Source: Levilinea saccharolytica (GTDB taxonomy: Bacteria; Chloroflexota; Anaerolineae; Anaerolineales; Anaerolineaceae). Taken from it: a stretch of 64,000 nt of DNA. The notes beneath the pieces were generated by a model that was given only the letters and a program-made list of their open reading frames with translations, was not told where the DNA came from and did not search any database. This document shows, piece by piece, positions 54,363-62,413 of the stretch; position 1 is the stretch's first letter, and each line of letters opens with the position of its first letter. The stretch spans positions 62,001-126,000 of the forward strand of contig NZ_LGCM01000060.1 in NCBI RefSeq assembly GCF_001306035.1. Direction: 5' to 3'. The position numbers and the translations under genes were made by a program.

Positions 54363-54797
54363 ATGCCTAAAAAATTGGTCTCAGTAGACGCCGTACAGGT
54401 TGAAAATTATAAGATCGAAACCCGCGCTCGCCAACACGTCGCCATCGTGGATCAGCCCCCCGCGGGCGGCGGCAGCGACGCCGGCCCCACCCCCCTGGAA
54501 TATCTGTTCATCTCCCTGGCGGGCTGCGTGGTCACCATCGGCACCATCATCGCCAGGCAGCGCCACCTGCCCGTGCGCAAGATTGAAGCGCATGTCGAAG
54601 GCGAGCTGGATACGGATGTGTTGATGGGCAAGAGTACCGAAGTCCGCGCCGGTTTTAGCGGTGTGCGCGTGGTCGCCAAAATTGACGCCGACATGACCCA
54701 GCAGGAAAAAGAAGCCTTCCTGCATGAAATTGACGCGCGCTGCCCGATTTCGGACAACGTTTTCAACACCACCCCCATCGAACTGATCGCGGAGTAA
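54363..54797 (+). CDS. OsmC-family protein
   Basis: 144 residues of the OsmC/Ohr family of thiol-dependent hydroperoxide reductases. The two redox cysteines are C55 in SLAGCVVTIGTI and C127 in IDARCPISDNV; the loop GPTPLEYLFISLAGC is diagnostic of the OsmC/YhfA-like branch. AAAGGAG precedes the ATG, and a TATAAT lies at about 54328-54333 as a possible -10. It is 4 bases upstream of the XRE-cupin-NifX gene, so the two form an operon with a redox theme. Confidence 0.9.
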   Translation: MPKKLVSVDAVQVENYKIETRARQHVAIVDQPPAGGGSDAGPTPLEYLFISLAGCVVTIGTIIARQRHLPVRKIEAHVEGELDTDVLMGKSTEVRAGFSGVRVVAKIDADMTQQEKEAFLHEIDARCPISDNVFNTTPIELIAE

Positions 54798-54801
54798 ATG
54801 C

Positions 54802-55854
54802 ATGTCCCCCGCTGCGGCTGACCGGCCCTCCCCCTCCTCCCTCACCCCGGCTGAATTCCTGGTCGGGAAGCGCCTTCGCGAACTGCGCACGCAGCGCGGT
54901 TATTCACTGCGCGCCCTGGCCGACCGCAGCGGGCTGAACATTAACACCCTCAGCCTGATCGAGAACGGCAAAACCTCCGCCTCGGTCAGCACCTTGCAGC
55001 AGCTTGCCCGCGCGCTGGCGGTGCCCATCACCGCCTTTTTTGAAGAGGAACCCACCGAAAAGCACGTGGTCTTTACCCCCGCCAGCCAGCGCCCCCAGGC
55101 CGAATTTGGCCGCACGCAGATGCAGAACCTGGGCAAAGATCTGGCGGGGCACGCCGTTCAGCCCTTCCTGGTCACGCTCTCAACCGGCACAGGCAGCGGC
55201 GACCGTATGATCGTCCACACCGGGCATGAATTTGTCTTCTGCCTGTCCGGCAGCATCCATTATCGCATTGACGGCGAGGACTACCTTTTGCACAGCGGCG
55301 ACAGCCTGGTGTTTGAAGCCCATCTGCCCCACTGCTGGGAAAACACCGGCGGCGAAACCGCCCAGCTTCTGCTCATCCTCTACCCCGCCGATGAGCGCGA
55401 AGAAGTGGGCGGGCGGCATTTTTCACCCGAAACCATGAAGAAGGAGTTGTTCATGAAAATCGCTGTCATTACCGATGATGGCAAAACCATCAGCCAGCAT
55501 TTTGGCCGCGCCCCCTACTACCTGGTGCTCACCATCGAAGGCGGGCAGATCGTATCGCGCGAAATGCGCAGCAAATTGGGCCACAACCAGTTCAGCGCCG
55601 AGGCTCACGTCGAAGATCACCAGCACGGCCCCGAACACGGCACGGACGCCGCCTCGCACAACAAACACGTCAGCATGGCTGAAGCCATCTCCGACTGCAA
55701 GGTGCTGCTGTGCGGCGGCATGGGCATGGGGGCCTATGAGAGCATGCGCCGCTTGAACATCCAGCCCCTGGTCACCGACCAGAGCGACATTGACGCCGCC
55801 GTTCAGGCCTTTATCGACGGCAAATTGATGGACCACACCGAACTGCTGCACTAG
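54802..55854 (+). CDS. XRE-cupin regulator fused to a NifX/DiNase-FeMo-co-like domain
   Basis: 350 residues in three parts. Residues 22-80 are an XRE-type helix-turn-helix (LRELRTQRGYSLRALADRSG, NTLSLIENGKTSAS). Residues about 120-195 are a cupin (HTGHEFVFCLSGSIHYRIDG, HSGDSLVFEAHLPHCWEN). Residues 218-350 are a dinitrogenase iron-molybdenum cofactor (NifX/NafY-like) domain: MKIAVITDDGKTISQHFGRA, a His-rich insert at 269-289, and LLCGGMGMGAYESMRRLNI. AAGGAG at 55441-55446 lies 6 bases before an in-frame ATG at 55453 (Met218), so the last domain may also be made alone. Metal or cluster sensing is plausible. Fusion of these parts is unusual; each is normally a separate protein. Confidence 0.85.
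   Translation: MSPAAADRPSPSSLTPAEFLVGKRLRELRTQRGYSLRALADRSGLNINTLSLIENGKTSASVSTLQQLARALAVPITAFFEEEPTEKHVVFTPASQRPQAEFGRTQMQNLGKDLAGHAVQPFLVTLSTGTGSGDRMIVHTGHEFVFCLSGSIHYRIDGEDYLLHSGDSLVFEAHLPHCWENTGGETAQLLLILYPADEREEVGGRHFSPETMKKELFMKIAVITDDGKTISQHFGRAPYYLVLTIEGGQIVSREMRSKLGHNQFSAEAHVEDHQHGPEHGTDAASHNKHVSMAEAISDCKVLLCGGMGMGAYESMRRLNIQPLVTDQSDIDAAVQAFIDGKLMDHTELLH
55441..55455 (+). promoter_or_regulatory. Internal ribosome binding site and start codon for the NifX-like domain
   Basis: AAGGAG (55441-55446), six bases, then ATG (55453-55455), in frame with the surrounding gene and exactly at the start of the NifX-like domain (MKIAVIT). Confidence 0.65.
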
Positions 55855-55870
55855 CAGCACCGCCCCACCC

Positions 55871-55907
55871 AGGCCCTGCGGAACCACCTGCGGGGCCTTT
55901 TTCTTTT
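55871..55907 (+). terminator. Terminator of the OsmC operon
   Basis: AGGCCCTGC (55871-55879) pairs with GCGGGGCCT (55890-55898) with one wobble, then TTTTCTTTT. Confidence 0.82.
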
Positions 55908-56034
55908 CCCCCGCCTCGTCATCAGAAAACCGCTGCCTCCGCGCGGGAACCGCCGACCTCACGGACCCGAACCGTGCATACTACGCGGCTTTTCTCAGGG
56001 GGATTAGCAGAAAAGCCCCCCTCCCCCGCCCCGG

Positions 56035-56865
56035 CTAATGCTGGCAGTTCGGGCAGGTATACACACTGCCGCCCATGTAGGCCTCTTTGACAATCGCGCG
56101 GCCGCAGGCCGGGCAGGGCGCGCCCGCGTTTTTCGCCGACATCACCGTCAAGTAACCGCCGGGGATACCGTACAGGTCCTTTTCGGTGTCCCGCCCGCGC
56201 AGACGGCTCATCTCGGCCAGGGTGCTCATCAGGCTGACGTACAGCTTCTGGGCCTCCTCCTCCGTCAGGCTGCTGATCTTGCGCCGGGGCAAAAGGCGCG
56301 CCTTCCACAAAATGTCCTGCAGAACGCCGTTGCCCAGGCCGGGGATGCGCTGTTCGGTAGCCAAAGCAGCCTTGGCGCTCAGCTTCTGCACATCCGGGCC
56401 GGCCAGCAGCTGCATAAAATAGGCCTGCGTGAACTGTTCCGGCTCCAGCGGGGAGGGCTTTTCCAGCGCGATGCGGTAATAGGGGTTGTCAAAGGTCTCG
56501 CGGCGGTCCCAGGCGTACAGCCCGCCGTACATCTGCACCGAAGCCGAAAGCGCGCTGCCGTCATCGAAGGTGAGCAGCAGTTGGTGTTTACCGGGCACAG
56601 GGCCGGCCGCCGGATGCAGGCGCAGGTTCACGCCGTCATGAAACAGCAGCAGCGCGCGCTGGGTGTGCAATTCCAGCATGCCGCCGTGCGCCGCCGCCGA
56701 AACCAGTGTGTCGCCTTCCAGCAGGGGCGCGTATCCGGCCGGGTCGCCGTGATACCAGGCGAATTTGTGCGCCGCGGCGCCCGCAAGCACCGTCACCACC
56801 CGGCGCCCCGTCAGCTCTTCACGGATCTGATGCCCCAGCGTGGCTGCCTCAGGGATCTCAATCAT
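56035..56865 (-). CDS. Fpg/Nei-family protein without the catalytic N-terminal proline
   Basis: 276 residues with the Fpg/Nei (formamidopyrimidine-DNA glycosylase / endonuclease VIII) plan. The helix-two-turn-helix region EQRIPGLGNGVLQDILWKARL and the C-terminal zinc finger CPACG...CPNC are clear. The N-terminus reads MIEIPEAATLG, where active enzymes have MPE(L/G)PE, so the nucleophilic proline after Met is Ile although the following Glu is kept. Base-excision activity by the usual mechanism is therefore doubtful. The ATG at 56865 overlaps the end of the HD-GYP gene by 8 bases; an upstream ATG at 56910 would only extend into that gene. Confidence 0.85.
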   Translation of the reverse strand: MIEIPEAATLGHQIREELTGRRVVTVLAGAAAHKFAWYHGDPAGYAPLLEGDTLVSAAAHGGMLELHTQRALLLFHDGVNLRLHPAAGPVPGKHQLLLTFDDGSALSASVQMYGGLYAWDRRETFDNPYYRIALEKPSPLEPEQFTQAYFMQLLAGPDVQKLSAKAALATEQRIPGLGNGVLQDILWKARLLPRRKISSLTEEEAQKLYVSLMSTLAEMSRLRGRDTEKDLYGIPGGYLTVMSAKNAGAPCPACGRAIVKEAYMGGSVYTCPNCQH

Positions 56866-59659
56866 AGGAAATCTCCTTCGCGCTGTGCATTTCAATAAAA
56901 ACATCCACAACGCACGGGTCCAACCGTTTTCCAGCCTGCTCCCGGATATACGCCAGGGTTTTTGGAACAGACCAGGCCTCGCGGTAGGGCCGGTCGGAGG
57001 TCAGTGCGTCGAACACATCTACCACCGCGAATATGCGCGCCGCCAGAGGGATTTCTTCGCCCTTCAGCCCGCGCGGGTAACCCTCGCCGTCCCAATTCTC
57101 ATGGTGACAGTAAGGGATGTCCAGGGATGGGCGCAGATATTCAATCGGGTAAAGCATCTCATGGGCCAGATCCGGGTGCCGGCGCATGATTTTCCATTCC
57201 TCCGGGGTCAGCGCGCCCGGTTTCAGCAAAATTTGATCGGGCACACCCAGCTTTCCAATATCGTGCAGCAGTGCGCCGCGGCGGATATGCACCAATTGAT
57301 CCTCGTGGATGTCAAAGCGCTCCGCAAGGCGCAGCGTCATCTCTGTCACCCGCTGGGTATGGTTCTCTGTCTCCTTATCCCGCAAGTCCATCGCTTTTGA
57401 CCAGCCTTCAATGGTCAGTTCATAGGCTTCCAGCAATTCCTGGTGAGAATCCTGGATGTTGTCGTACAGCTGAATGGTATGGATGGCGACGGCCGCCCGG
57501 GCGGCTACAATTTCCATAAAGCGCAGCCAATTGGCATTTGGAATCAGCCTGCTGCTGTGCATAATTTCCAGGACCCCAATTAACTGAGAATCGGCGATCA
57601 AAGGGATGCCGTAATAATCCAGAAAACTTTTCGGGATAAATTCCTCTTTCAAAAAAGGTGGAGTATCCCGATCATCCAGGTTCTTATGTAATAATTGCCG
57701 GTCCAGGGCCACTTTTCCGGCCAGACTCTCACCCAGCTCCAGCCGCATTTGTAAAATATCGGGGGACAGATAGCCCACCTCAGCCGCACACGCCAACATC
57801 TGGCTTTTGGGGTCAAATAAAAGCAGCACAGCAGCGTCCACTTTCAGGCTGAGGGTCACTTGTTCCAGAATAACGGCATAGGTTCTTTCGGGCTCAAGGT
57901 GGGAGATCACCGCCGAATCGATGATGGCCAGGGTAGACAGCTCATCCACTTTCTGTTGAATTTCTGCAAAATACATCGCGTTTTGGATGTTCAGCCCGAT
58001 CTGGTTGGCGATGGTGCTCAGCCATTCCAGGTCTTCGGGCAGAAAAGCGTTTTCATTCGGGCTTTGCAGTTCGATCAGTCCAATCACCTGATCATTCGCC
58101 AGCATCGGCAGGCTGCAAGCCGAACGAATCTCCTGTGCGCCGGAAACACGCAGAGCAGCCAGGGTCTTGCGAGTCTTGGTTAAGTTGCCAGTGGTGATCG
58201 GCCTTCGCTCTTGAATGGCCTTTAAGGGAATCTCATTAATCGGTGTGTCTTTCAATTTCAGGATCTGGTGGGAGTTCAGGTCAAGCTCAACGTCATCCAG
58301 GTTGGCATAAACGGCCTTAAGCTCATGGGTCTCGGCATCCATCAAGGTCACAGCAAAAAAAACGAGATCCATCATCTGTTTCAAGGTGCGCTGTGAGATG
58401 CGAAAGATGGTAGGCAAATCGCGTGTATTCGCCAGCTCGCGCCCGAACGCGGCAATTTGTGTCTGGCGCTGGAGGAGGGTTAACACTCTGGCTTCGGTTT
58501 GTTTTCGCTGGGTGATATCTTGTTTAATACCGATAAATTTTAGAATTTTCCCATCCGAGTCGCGTACCGGCGAAATGGTCTGCTCTTCATGATACAGACT
58601 GCCGTCTTTGCGTTTGTTCACCAGCTCACCCCGCCAAACCCTTCCCGCCAGAATGGTTTCCCACAACTGCTGGTAGAATCGCGGGTCCTGGTTTCCAGAT
58701 TTTAGAATTTGCGGAGTGCGGCCGACAGCTTCCTGAAGGGTATAGCCGGTCAAGGTAGTAAACGCCGGGTTCACCCATTCGATCTTGCCGCCAGGGTCTG
58801 TAATCATGATGGCGTTGGCGGTGGAGGCCAGCGCGGCCGCCTGCAGTTGAATCTGGGCCTGGGCCTGTTTGCGCTCGCTGATATCGCGCGCCACCCAGAT
58901 CACATCCTCATCCGACATGGGGGAGACAGAGGTTTCAAACCAAACAGGCCGGTTCTCAATCTGCAATTCATATTCAATGTAGTGGGTTTTCTGCGTATCC
59001 AGCACCTTATGGATCACGCTGAGAAATTCCACAGCCTGATCGGTTGGGAATACATCCAGCAGCCGCCTCCCCAGCAGTTCCTCCGCCGGCCGCACCAACA
59101 GGTCTGGTTGGGTGGGTGCGATCTTACAATAAACCCCTTCGCGGTCAATCACGATCACCACATCGCGCATGGAAGCAAACAAAGCCCGCAGCTCAGCTTC
59201 GGAAGCAGCCAAAGCCGCCGCGGCTTTCTGATACTCCTCCTGCAGCCGTTTCTGCTCCAGCGCGTTTTTCACCGCCTGACCCAGGCGGTCCATACGGTCT
59301 TTTTTGAGATAATCAGCCGCGCCCTGCCGCATCACCGCCACAGCGGTTTCTTCACCAATCCCGCCCGACACCAAGATAAAGGGAACTTCTAGACCGCTTT
59401 CTTTTAGCAGCTGGAGTGCGCGCAGCCCGCTGAACTGCGGCAAATTCCAATCCGAAAGAATCAGGTCACACGGGGTTTCCAGCGCCTTCAGAAAATCCGT
59501 CTCGTTCTCCACCCGCCGCCAATCCACCGAAAAGCCCTCATGGCTGAGGTTCATGAGCATCAAATCGGCATCATCGGGGTTGTCTTCCACAATCACAACC
59601 CGCAGTTTGTCGGTGAGGGGGTTTGTTTTTCTGTTGGTGCGGGCCAAGTTCGAATCCAC
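56858..59659 (-). CDS. Multidomain response regulator: REC-PAS-PAS-GAF-GAF-HD-GYP
   Basis: 933 residues. A receiver domain (about 18-135) has phospho-acceptor D70 in LILSDWNLPQFSG. Two PAS domains follow (about 155-270 and 275-395; MITDPGGKIEWVNPAFTTLTGYT, then GIKQDITQRKQ), then two GAF domains (about 410-570 and 590-740). The C-terminal HD-GYP domain (about 755-925) has ALLHDIGKLGVPD and HHENWDGEGYPRGLKGEEIP, the motifs of active cyclic-di-GMP phosphodiesterases. It would lower cyclic-di-GMP when phosphorylated. It follows the single-domain response regulator by 4 bases in the sensory operon. Confidence 0.92.
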   Translation of the reverse strand: MDSNLARTNRKTNPLTDKLRVVIVEDNPDDADLMLMNLSHEGFSVDWRRVENETDFLKALETPCDLILSDWNLPQFSGLRALQLLKESGLEVPFILVSGGIGEETAVAVMRQGAADYLKKDRMDRLGQAVKNALEQKRLQEEYQKAAAALAASEAELRALFASMRDVVIVIDREGVYCKIAPTQPDLLVRPAEELLGRRLLDVFPTDQAVEFLSVIHKVLDTQKTHYIEYELQIENRPVWFETSVSPMSDEDVIWVARDISERKQAQAQIQLQAAALASTANAIMITDPGGKIEWVNPAFTTLTGYTLQEAVGRTPQILKSGNQDPRFYQQLWETILAGRVWRGELVNKRKDGSLYHEEQTISPVRDSDGKILKFIGIKQDITQRKQTEARVLTLLQRQTQIAAFGRELANTRDLPTIFRISQRTLKQMMDLVFFAVTLMDAETHELKAVYANLDDVELDLNSHQILKLKDTPINEIPLKAIQERRPITTGNLTKTRKTLAALRVSGAQEIRSACSLPMLANDQVIGLIELQSPNENAFLPEDLEWLSTIANQIGLNIQNAMYFAEIQQKVDELSTLAIIDSAVISHLEPERTYAVILEQVTLSLKVDAAVLLLFDPKSQMLACAAEVGYLSPDILQMRLELGESLAGKVALDRQLLHKNLDDRDTPPFLKEEFIPKSFLDYYGIPLIADSQLIGVLEIMHSSRLIPNANWLRFMEIVAARAAVAIHTIQLYDNIQDSHQELLEAYELTIEGWSKAMDLRDKETENHTQRVTEMTLRLAERFDIHEDQLVHIRRGALLHDIGKLGVPDQILLKPGALTPEEWKIMRRHPDLAHEMLYPIEYLRPSLDIPYCHHENWDGEGYPRGLKGEEIPLAARIFAVVDVFDALTSDRPYREAWSVPKTLAYIREQAGKRLDPCVVDVFIEMHSAKEISYD

Positions 59660-59663
59660 AGCG

Positions 59664-60104
59664 CTACCTCAATGGTGGTGTTTGATTGACAATCAGCCAG
59701 TAGAGACCCAATTGCTGAACAGCTTCAGCAAATCTTCGAAATTCAATCGGTTTGCGCACATAGCTGTTGGCGCCCAGGCGGTAGCTGGAGAGGATATCCT
59801 CCTCTTCGCTGGAAGAAGTCAGAATGACCACCGGCAGCATCTGTGTGCGCAGATCGGAGCGAATACGCCTTAACACATCCAGGCCGCCCAGTCTGGGCAT
59901 TTTTAGATCCAGCAGGATCACCTGCGGCAGGTCATTCACCCCAAGGCCAGGCGATTTATTGCTGCCGAAGAGATACTCCACCGCCTCAACACCGTCGTGC
60001 ACCACCACAACCTCATTGGCAATATTGCTTTGTCGCAAAGCCATCAAGGTCAGTTCTTCGTCATCAGAGTTGTCTTCCACCAACAAGATGTATCGTTTTT
60101 TCAT
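59664..60104 (-). CDS. Single-domain response regulator (Rcp1-like)
   Basis: 146 residues, a receiver domain only: acidic pocket E10-D11, phospho-acceptor D66 in ILLDLKMPRLGG, a Thr/Ser at VILTSSS and K118 in VRKPI. It resembles the Rcp1/CheY-like regulators that pair with phytochrome-type or GAF/PAS histidine kinases. Its start overlaps the end of the histidine kinase gene by 4 bases, so the kinase is the probable partner. Without an output domain it may pass phosphate on or act by binding a target. Confidence 0.92.
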   Translation of the reverse strand: MKKRYILLVEDNSDDEELTLMALRQSNIANEVVVVHDGVEAVEYLFGSNKSPGLGVNDLPQVILLDLKMPRLGGLDVLRRIRSDLRTQMLPVVILTSSSEEEDILSSYRLGANSYVRKPIEFRRFAEAVQQLGLYWLIVNQTPPLR

Positions 60105-62413
60105 GCTTTTTCTCCCCCTAGCGTAAAGTAAAATGTCGTCTCATGGTTCACTTCCGACTCACACCAGATTCGACCGCCGTGGCGGTTGATAACCCTGCTG
60201 ACGGTGGCCAACCCAATGCCAGTTCCAGGAAATTCCTGCTCGCTGTGCAGCCGCTGAAACGGCACAAAGAGTTTATCTGCATAAGCCATATCAAAGCCCG
60301 CCCCGTCATCGCGAATGAAATACACGGTTTCATCCGCATGACCGTCCACCCCAAATTGGATGTGGGCCTGTTCACACCGGCTGGTAAATTTAAACGCATT
60401 CCCCAGCAAGTTTTCCAGCGCTATCGTCATCAGGCTCGCGTCCGCCCGAACCAGCAGATCGGGCGCAATCTCAAACGCCACCTGCCGCTGCGGGTTTTGC
60501 TCGGCCAAATTCTCCGCGATCTGCCTGGCAATCTGGCTGAGGTCTATCACTTCGCGTTTCATTTCTCGGCGGGAGACGCGCGAGAGGTGCAGCAAATCCT
60601 CGATCAACTGCCCCATGCGGCGCGTGGCTCCCTGAATGCGCGTCAGGTAATGCTGGCCTTGCGCATCCAGCTGATCCTGATAATCCCGCAGCAAACCGCT
60701 GCTGAAGCCGTCCAGCGCGCGCAAGGGGGCGCGCAGGTCGTGTGAAACCGAGTAGGCAAACGCCTCTAATTCTTTGTTGGCGGCTTCCAACTGCGCGGTG
60801 CGATCCCGCACGCGCTGCTCCAATTCACGATTCAACCGCTGCACCTTCTCTTGCGCCAGCCGCTGGTCTTCCACCACGCTGAGCAGCGCCAGACGCAGTT
60901 GATTCGATTCTTCAAAAAGCCGCTGCAGTTCAGCATTGGCTGCCTGAAACTGCTGCGTGGTTTGAATGTTTTCTGTAATGTTCAGCGAGAAGGTTAAGAT
61001 CTGGGTAATATTGCCGCGCTCATCCCGCAGCGGCGCGGCATGGATCAGGTAATCCTGACCCTGAAAGCTGCCCTCAAAATGGATCGTCTTGCCATCCAGC
61101 ACCTGCCGGTATTCTCCGGCGAGGGATTCACCCAGCTCTGGCCCCAGCACCTCAAAGATGGTTTTGCCCACCAGCATCTCATTCGTCAGGCCCGCCTTTT
61201 GCAGCCCTTCACCAAAATTGGACACGTAGCGAAACTCGCGGTCGATGATATGGATGATGGCAGACGGAAGATTCTCCATGATGGCATTTTTCTGCTCTTC
61301 GCTGGTGCGCAGAGCTTCTTCGGCCCGTTTGTTTTGGATCACCTTCCAAACCCCATCCATCAGCAGGGTCAGCTGCAGGACGTCGGCTTCATCGTAATCC
61401 TCTTCTTTGTTGGCCACCCCCACCACCGCCACAATTCGCTCTGCGCTGAAAACCGGCAGAGTCATAAACTTGAGCAGCCTCACATGCCCGGCTGGAACCC
61501 CCTTTTTGAGGGGATGGGCAGCCTGAAAATCGTTGAGAACAATCGCCCTGCGCTGACGAACCGCCTCGCCCCAAATGCCGGTTTTATCCAGTTCGTAGCA
61601 GGTTTGCGGTTCAATCACCTCACATGCGTCCATGACCTCTTTGGACCAGGTGTTTAGCACAAATTCTTTCCGTTCTTCTGAATAATGATAGATGTATCCA
61701 ATTTTGCTCTCGGTCAGCCGCATCGCCTGCTCCAGGGCAAAATCCAAAAATTCCTGCACCGATTCAACCGGCTTTTGCAGAATTTCTACCAGAGATCGCA
61801 GGCGAACTTCTGAGCGCTGCAAATCGTGTGCAAGCCGCTGACGGCGCAGACGGTTGACCATCAGCAGCCCCAATGCCATGGTGCCAACTGGATAGATGAG
61901 CAGAACCGGCAGGGTGATGGCGGCTAAGGTGGAGAGCGCGGTTTGCAGCGGAAGGGCAAACGTGCACAGCAGCATGGCGATATGAACTGCCCAGCCAAAA
62001 AGATATAACTCACGCCAGGTCAGTGTATCCAGCGGTTTATGCCGCCAGCGCCGCCAAAGAATGCCCATCGTGCCGGTAACCAGGATCACACTGACCCCCA
62101 TCGGCACTCCCACCCCCCCTTGCAGAATGCGAAAAACAGCCAGCATGCCCATCGTGACCAGGGTGGGAAGTGTGCCGAAGAACAGCCCGGCAATCCCCAG
62201 CAGCACCGAACGGGTGTCAAAGAAAAGACCAGGTGCCAGCACCCAGGGGGGCAGCATTAAAACAATACCTAATCCTCCCAACAACAGGCCAATTAATACT
62301 TGCCAGATCTTTCGCTGGCTGAGTTGCCTGCGCTCCAGGCCCAAATCAAACAAAAAAGCCGTCGCCAGCAGCAGCGCCCCGTTCTGAATGAGGTCAAGAT
62401 AGGAGGTTGTCAT
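60101..62413 (-). CDS. Sensor histidine kinase: 5TM(LytS-type)-GAF-PAS-HisKA-HATPase
   Basis: 770 residues. The first ~190 residues hold about six membrane segments in the LytS/5TMR pattern (GLLLGGLGIVLMLPPW, SVLLGIAGLFFGTLPTLV). A GAF-2-like domain follows (ESKIGYIYHYSEERKEFVLN, TCYELDKTGIWGEAVRQRRA), then a PAS domain near 375-490, a coiled coil, the phospho-acceptor His in YSVSHDLRAPLRALDGF, and an ATPase domain with ALENLLGNAFKFTSR, DDGAGFDM and GTGIGLATVSRVI. All kinase boxes are intact. It overlaps the upstream PAS gene by 20 bases and the response regulator gene by 4 bases. Confidence 0.93.
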   Translation of the reverse strand: MTTSYLDLIQNGALLLATAFLFDLGLERRQLSQRKIWQVLIGLLLGGLGIVLMLPPWVLAPGLFFDTRSVLLGIAGLFFGTLPTLVTMGMLAVFRILQGGVGVPMGVSVILVTGTMGILWRRWRHKPLDTLTWRELYLFGWAVHIAMLLCTFALPLQTALSTLAAITLPVLLIYPVGTMALGLLMVNRLRRQRLAHDLQRSEVRLRSLVEILQKPVESVQEFLDFALEQAMRLTESKIGYIYHYSEERKEFVLNTWSKEVMDACEVIEPQTCYELDKTGIWGEAVRQRRAIVLNDFQAAHPLKKGVPAGHVRLLKFMTLPVFSAERIVAVVGVANKEEDYDEADVLQLTLLMDGVWKVIQNKRAEEALRTSEEQKNAIMENLPSAIIHIIDREFRYVSNFGEGLQKAGLTNEMLVGKTIFEVLGPELGESLAGEYRQVLDGKTIHFEGSFQGQDYLIHAAPLRDERGNITQILTFSLNITENIQTTQQFQAANAELQRLFEESNQLRLALLSVVEDQRLAQEKVQRLNRELEQRVRDRTAQLEAANKELEAFAYSVSHDLRAPLRALDGFSSGLLRDYQDQLDAQGQHYLTRIQGATRRMGQLIEDLLHLSRVSRREMKREVIDLSQIARQIAENLAEQNPQRQVAFEIAPDLLVRADASLMTIALENLLGNAFKFTSRCEQAHIQFGVDGHADETVYFIRDDGAGFDMAYADKLFVPFQRLHSEQEFPGTGIGLATVSRVINRHGGRIWCESEVNHETTFYFTLGGEKA

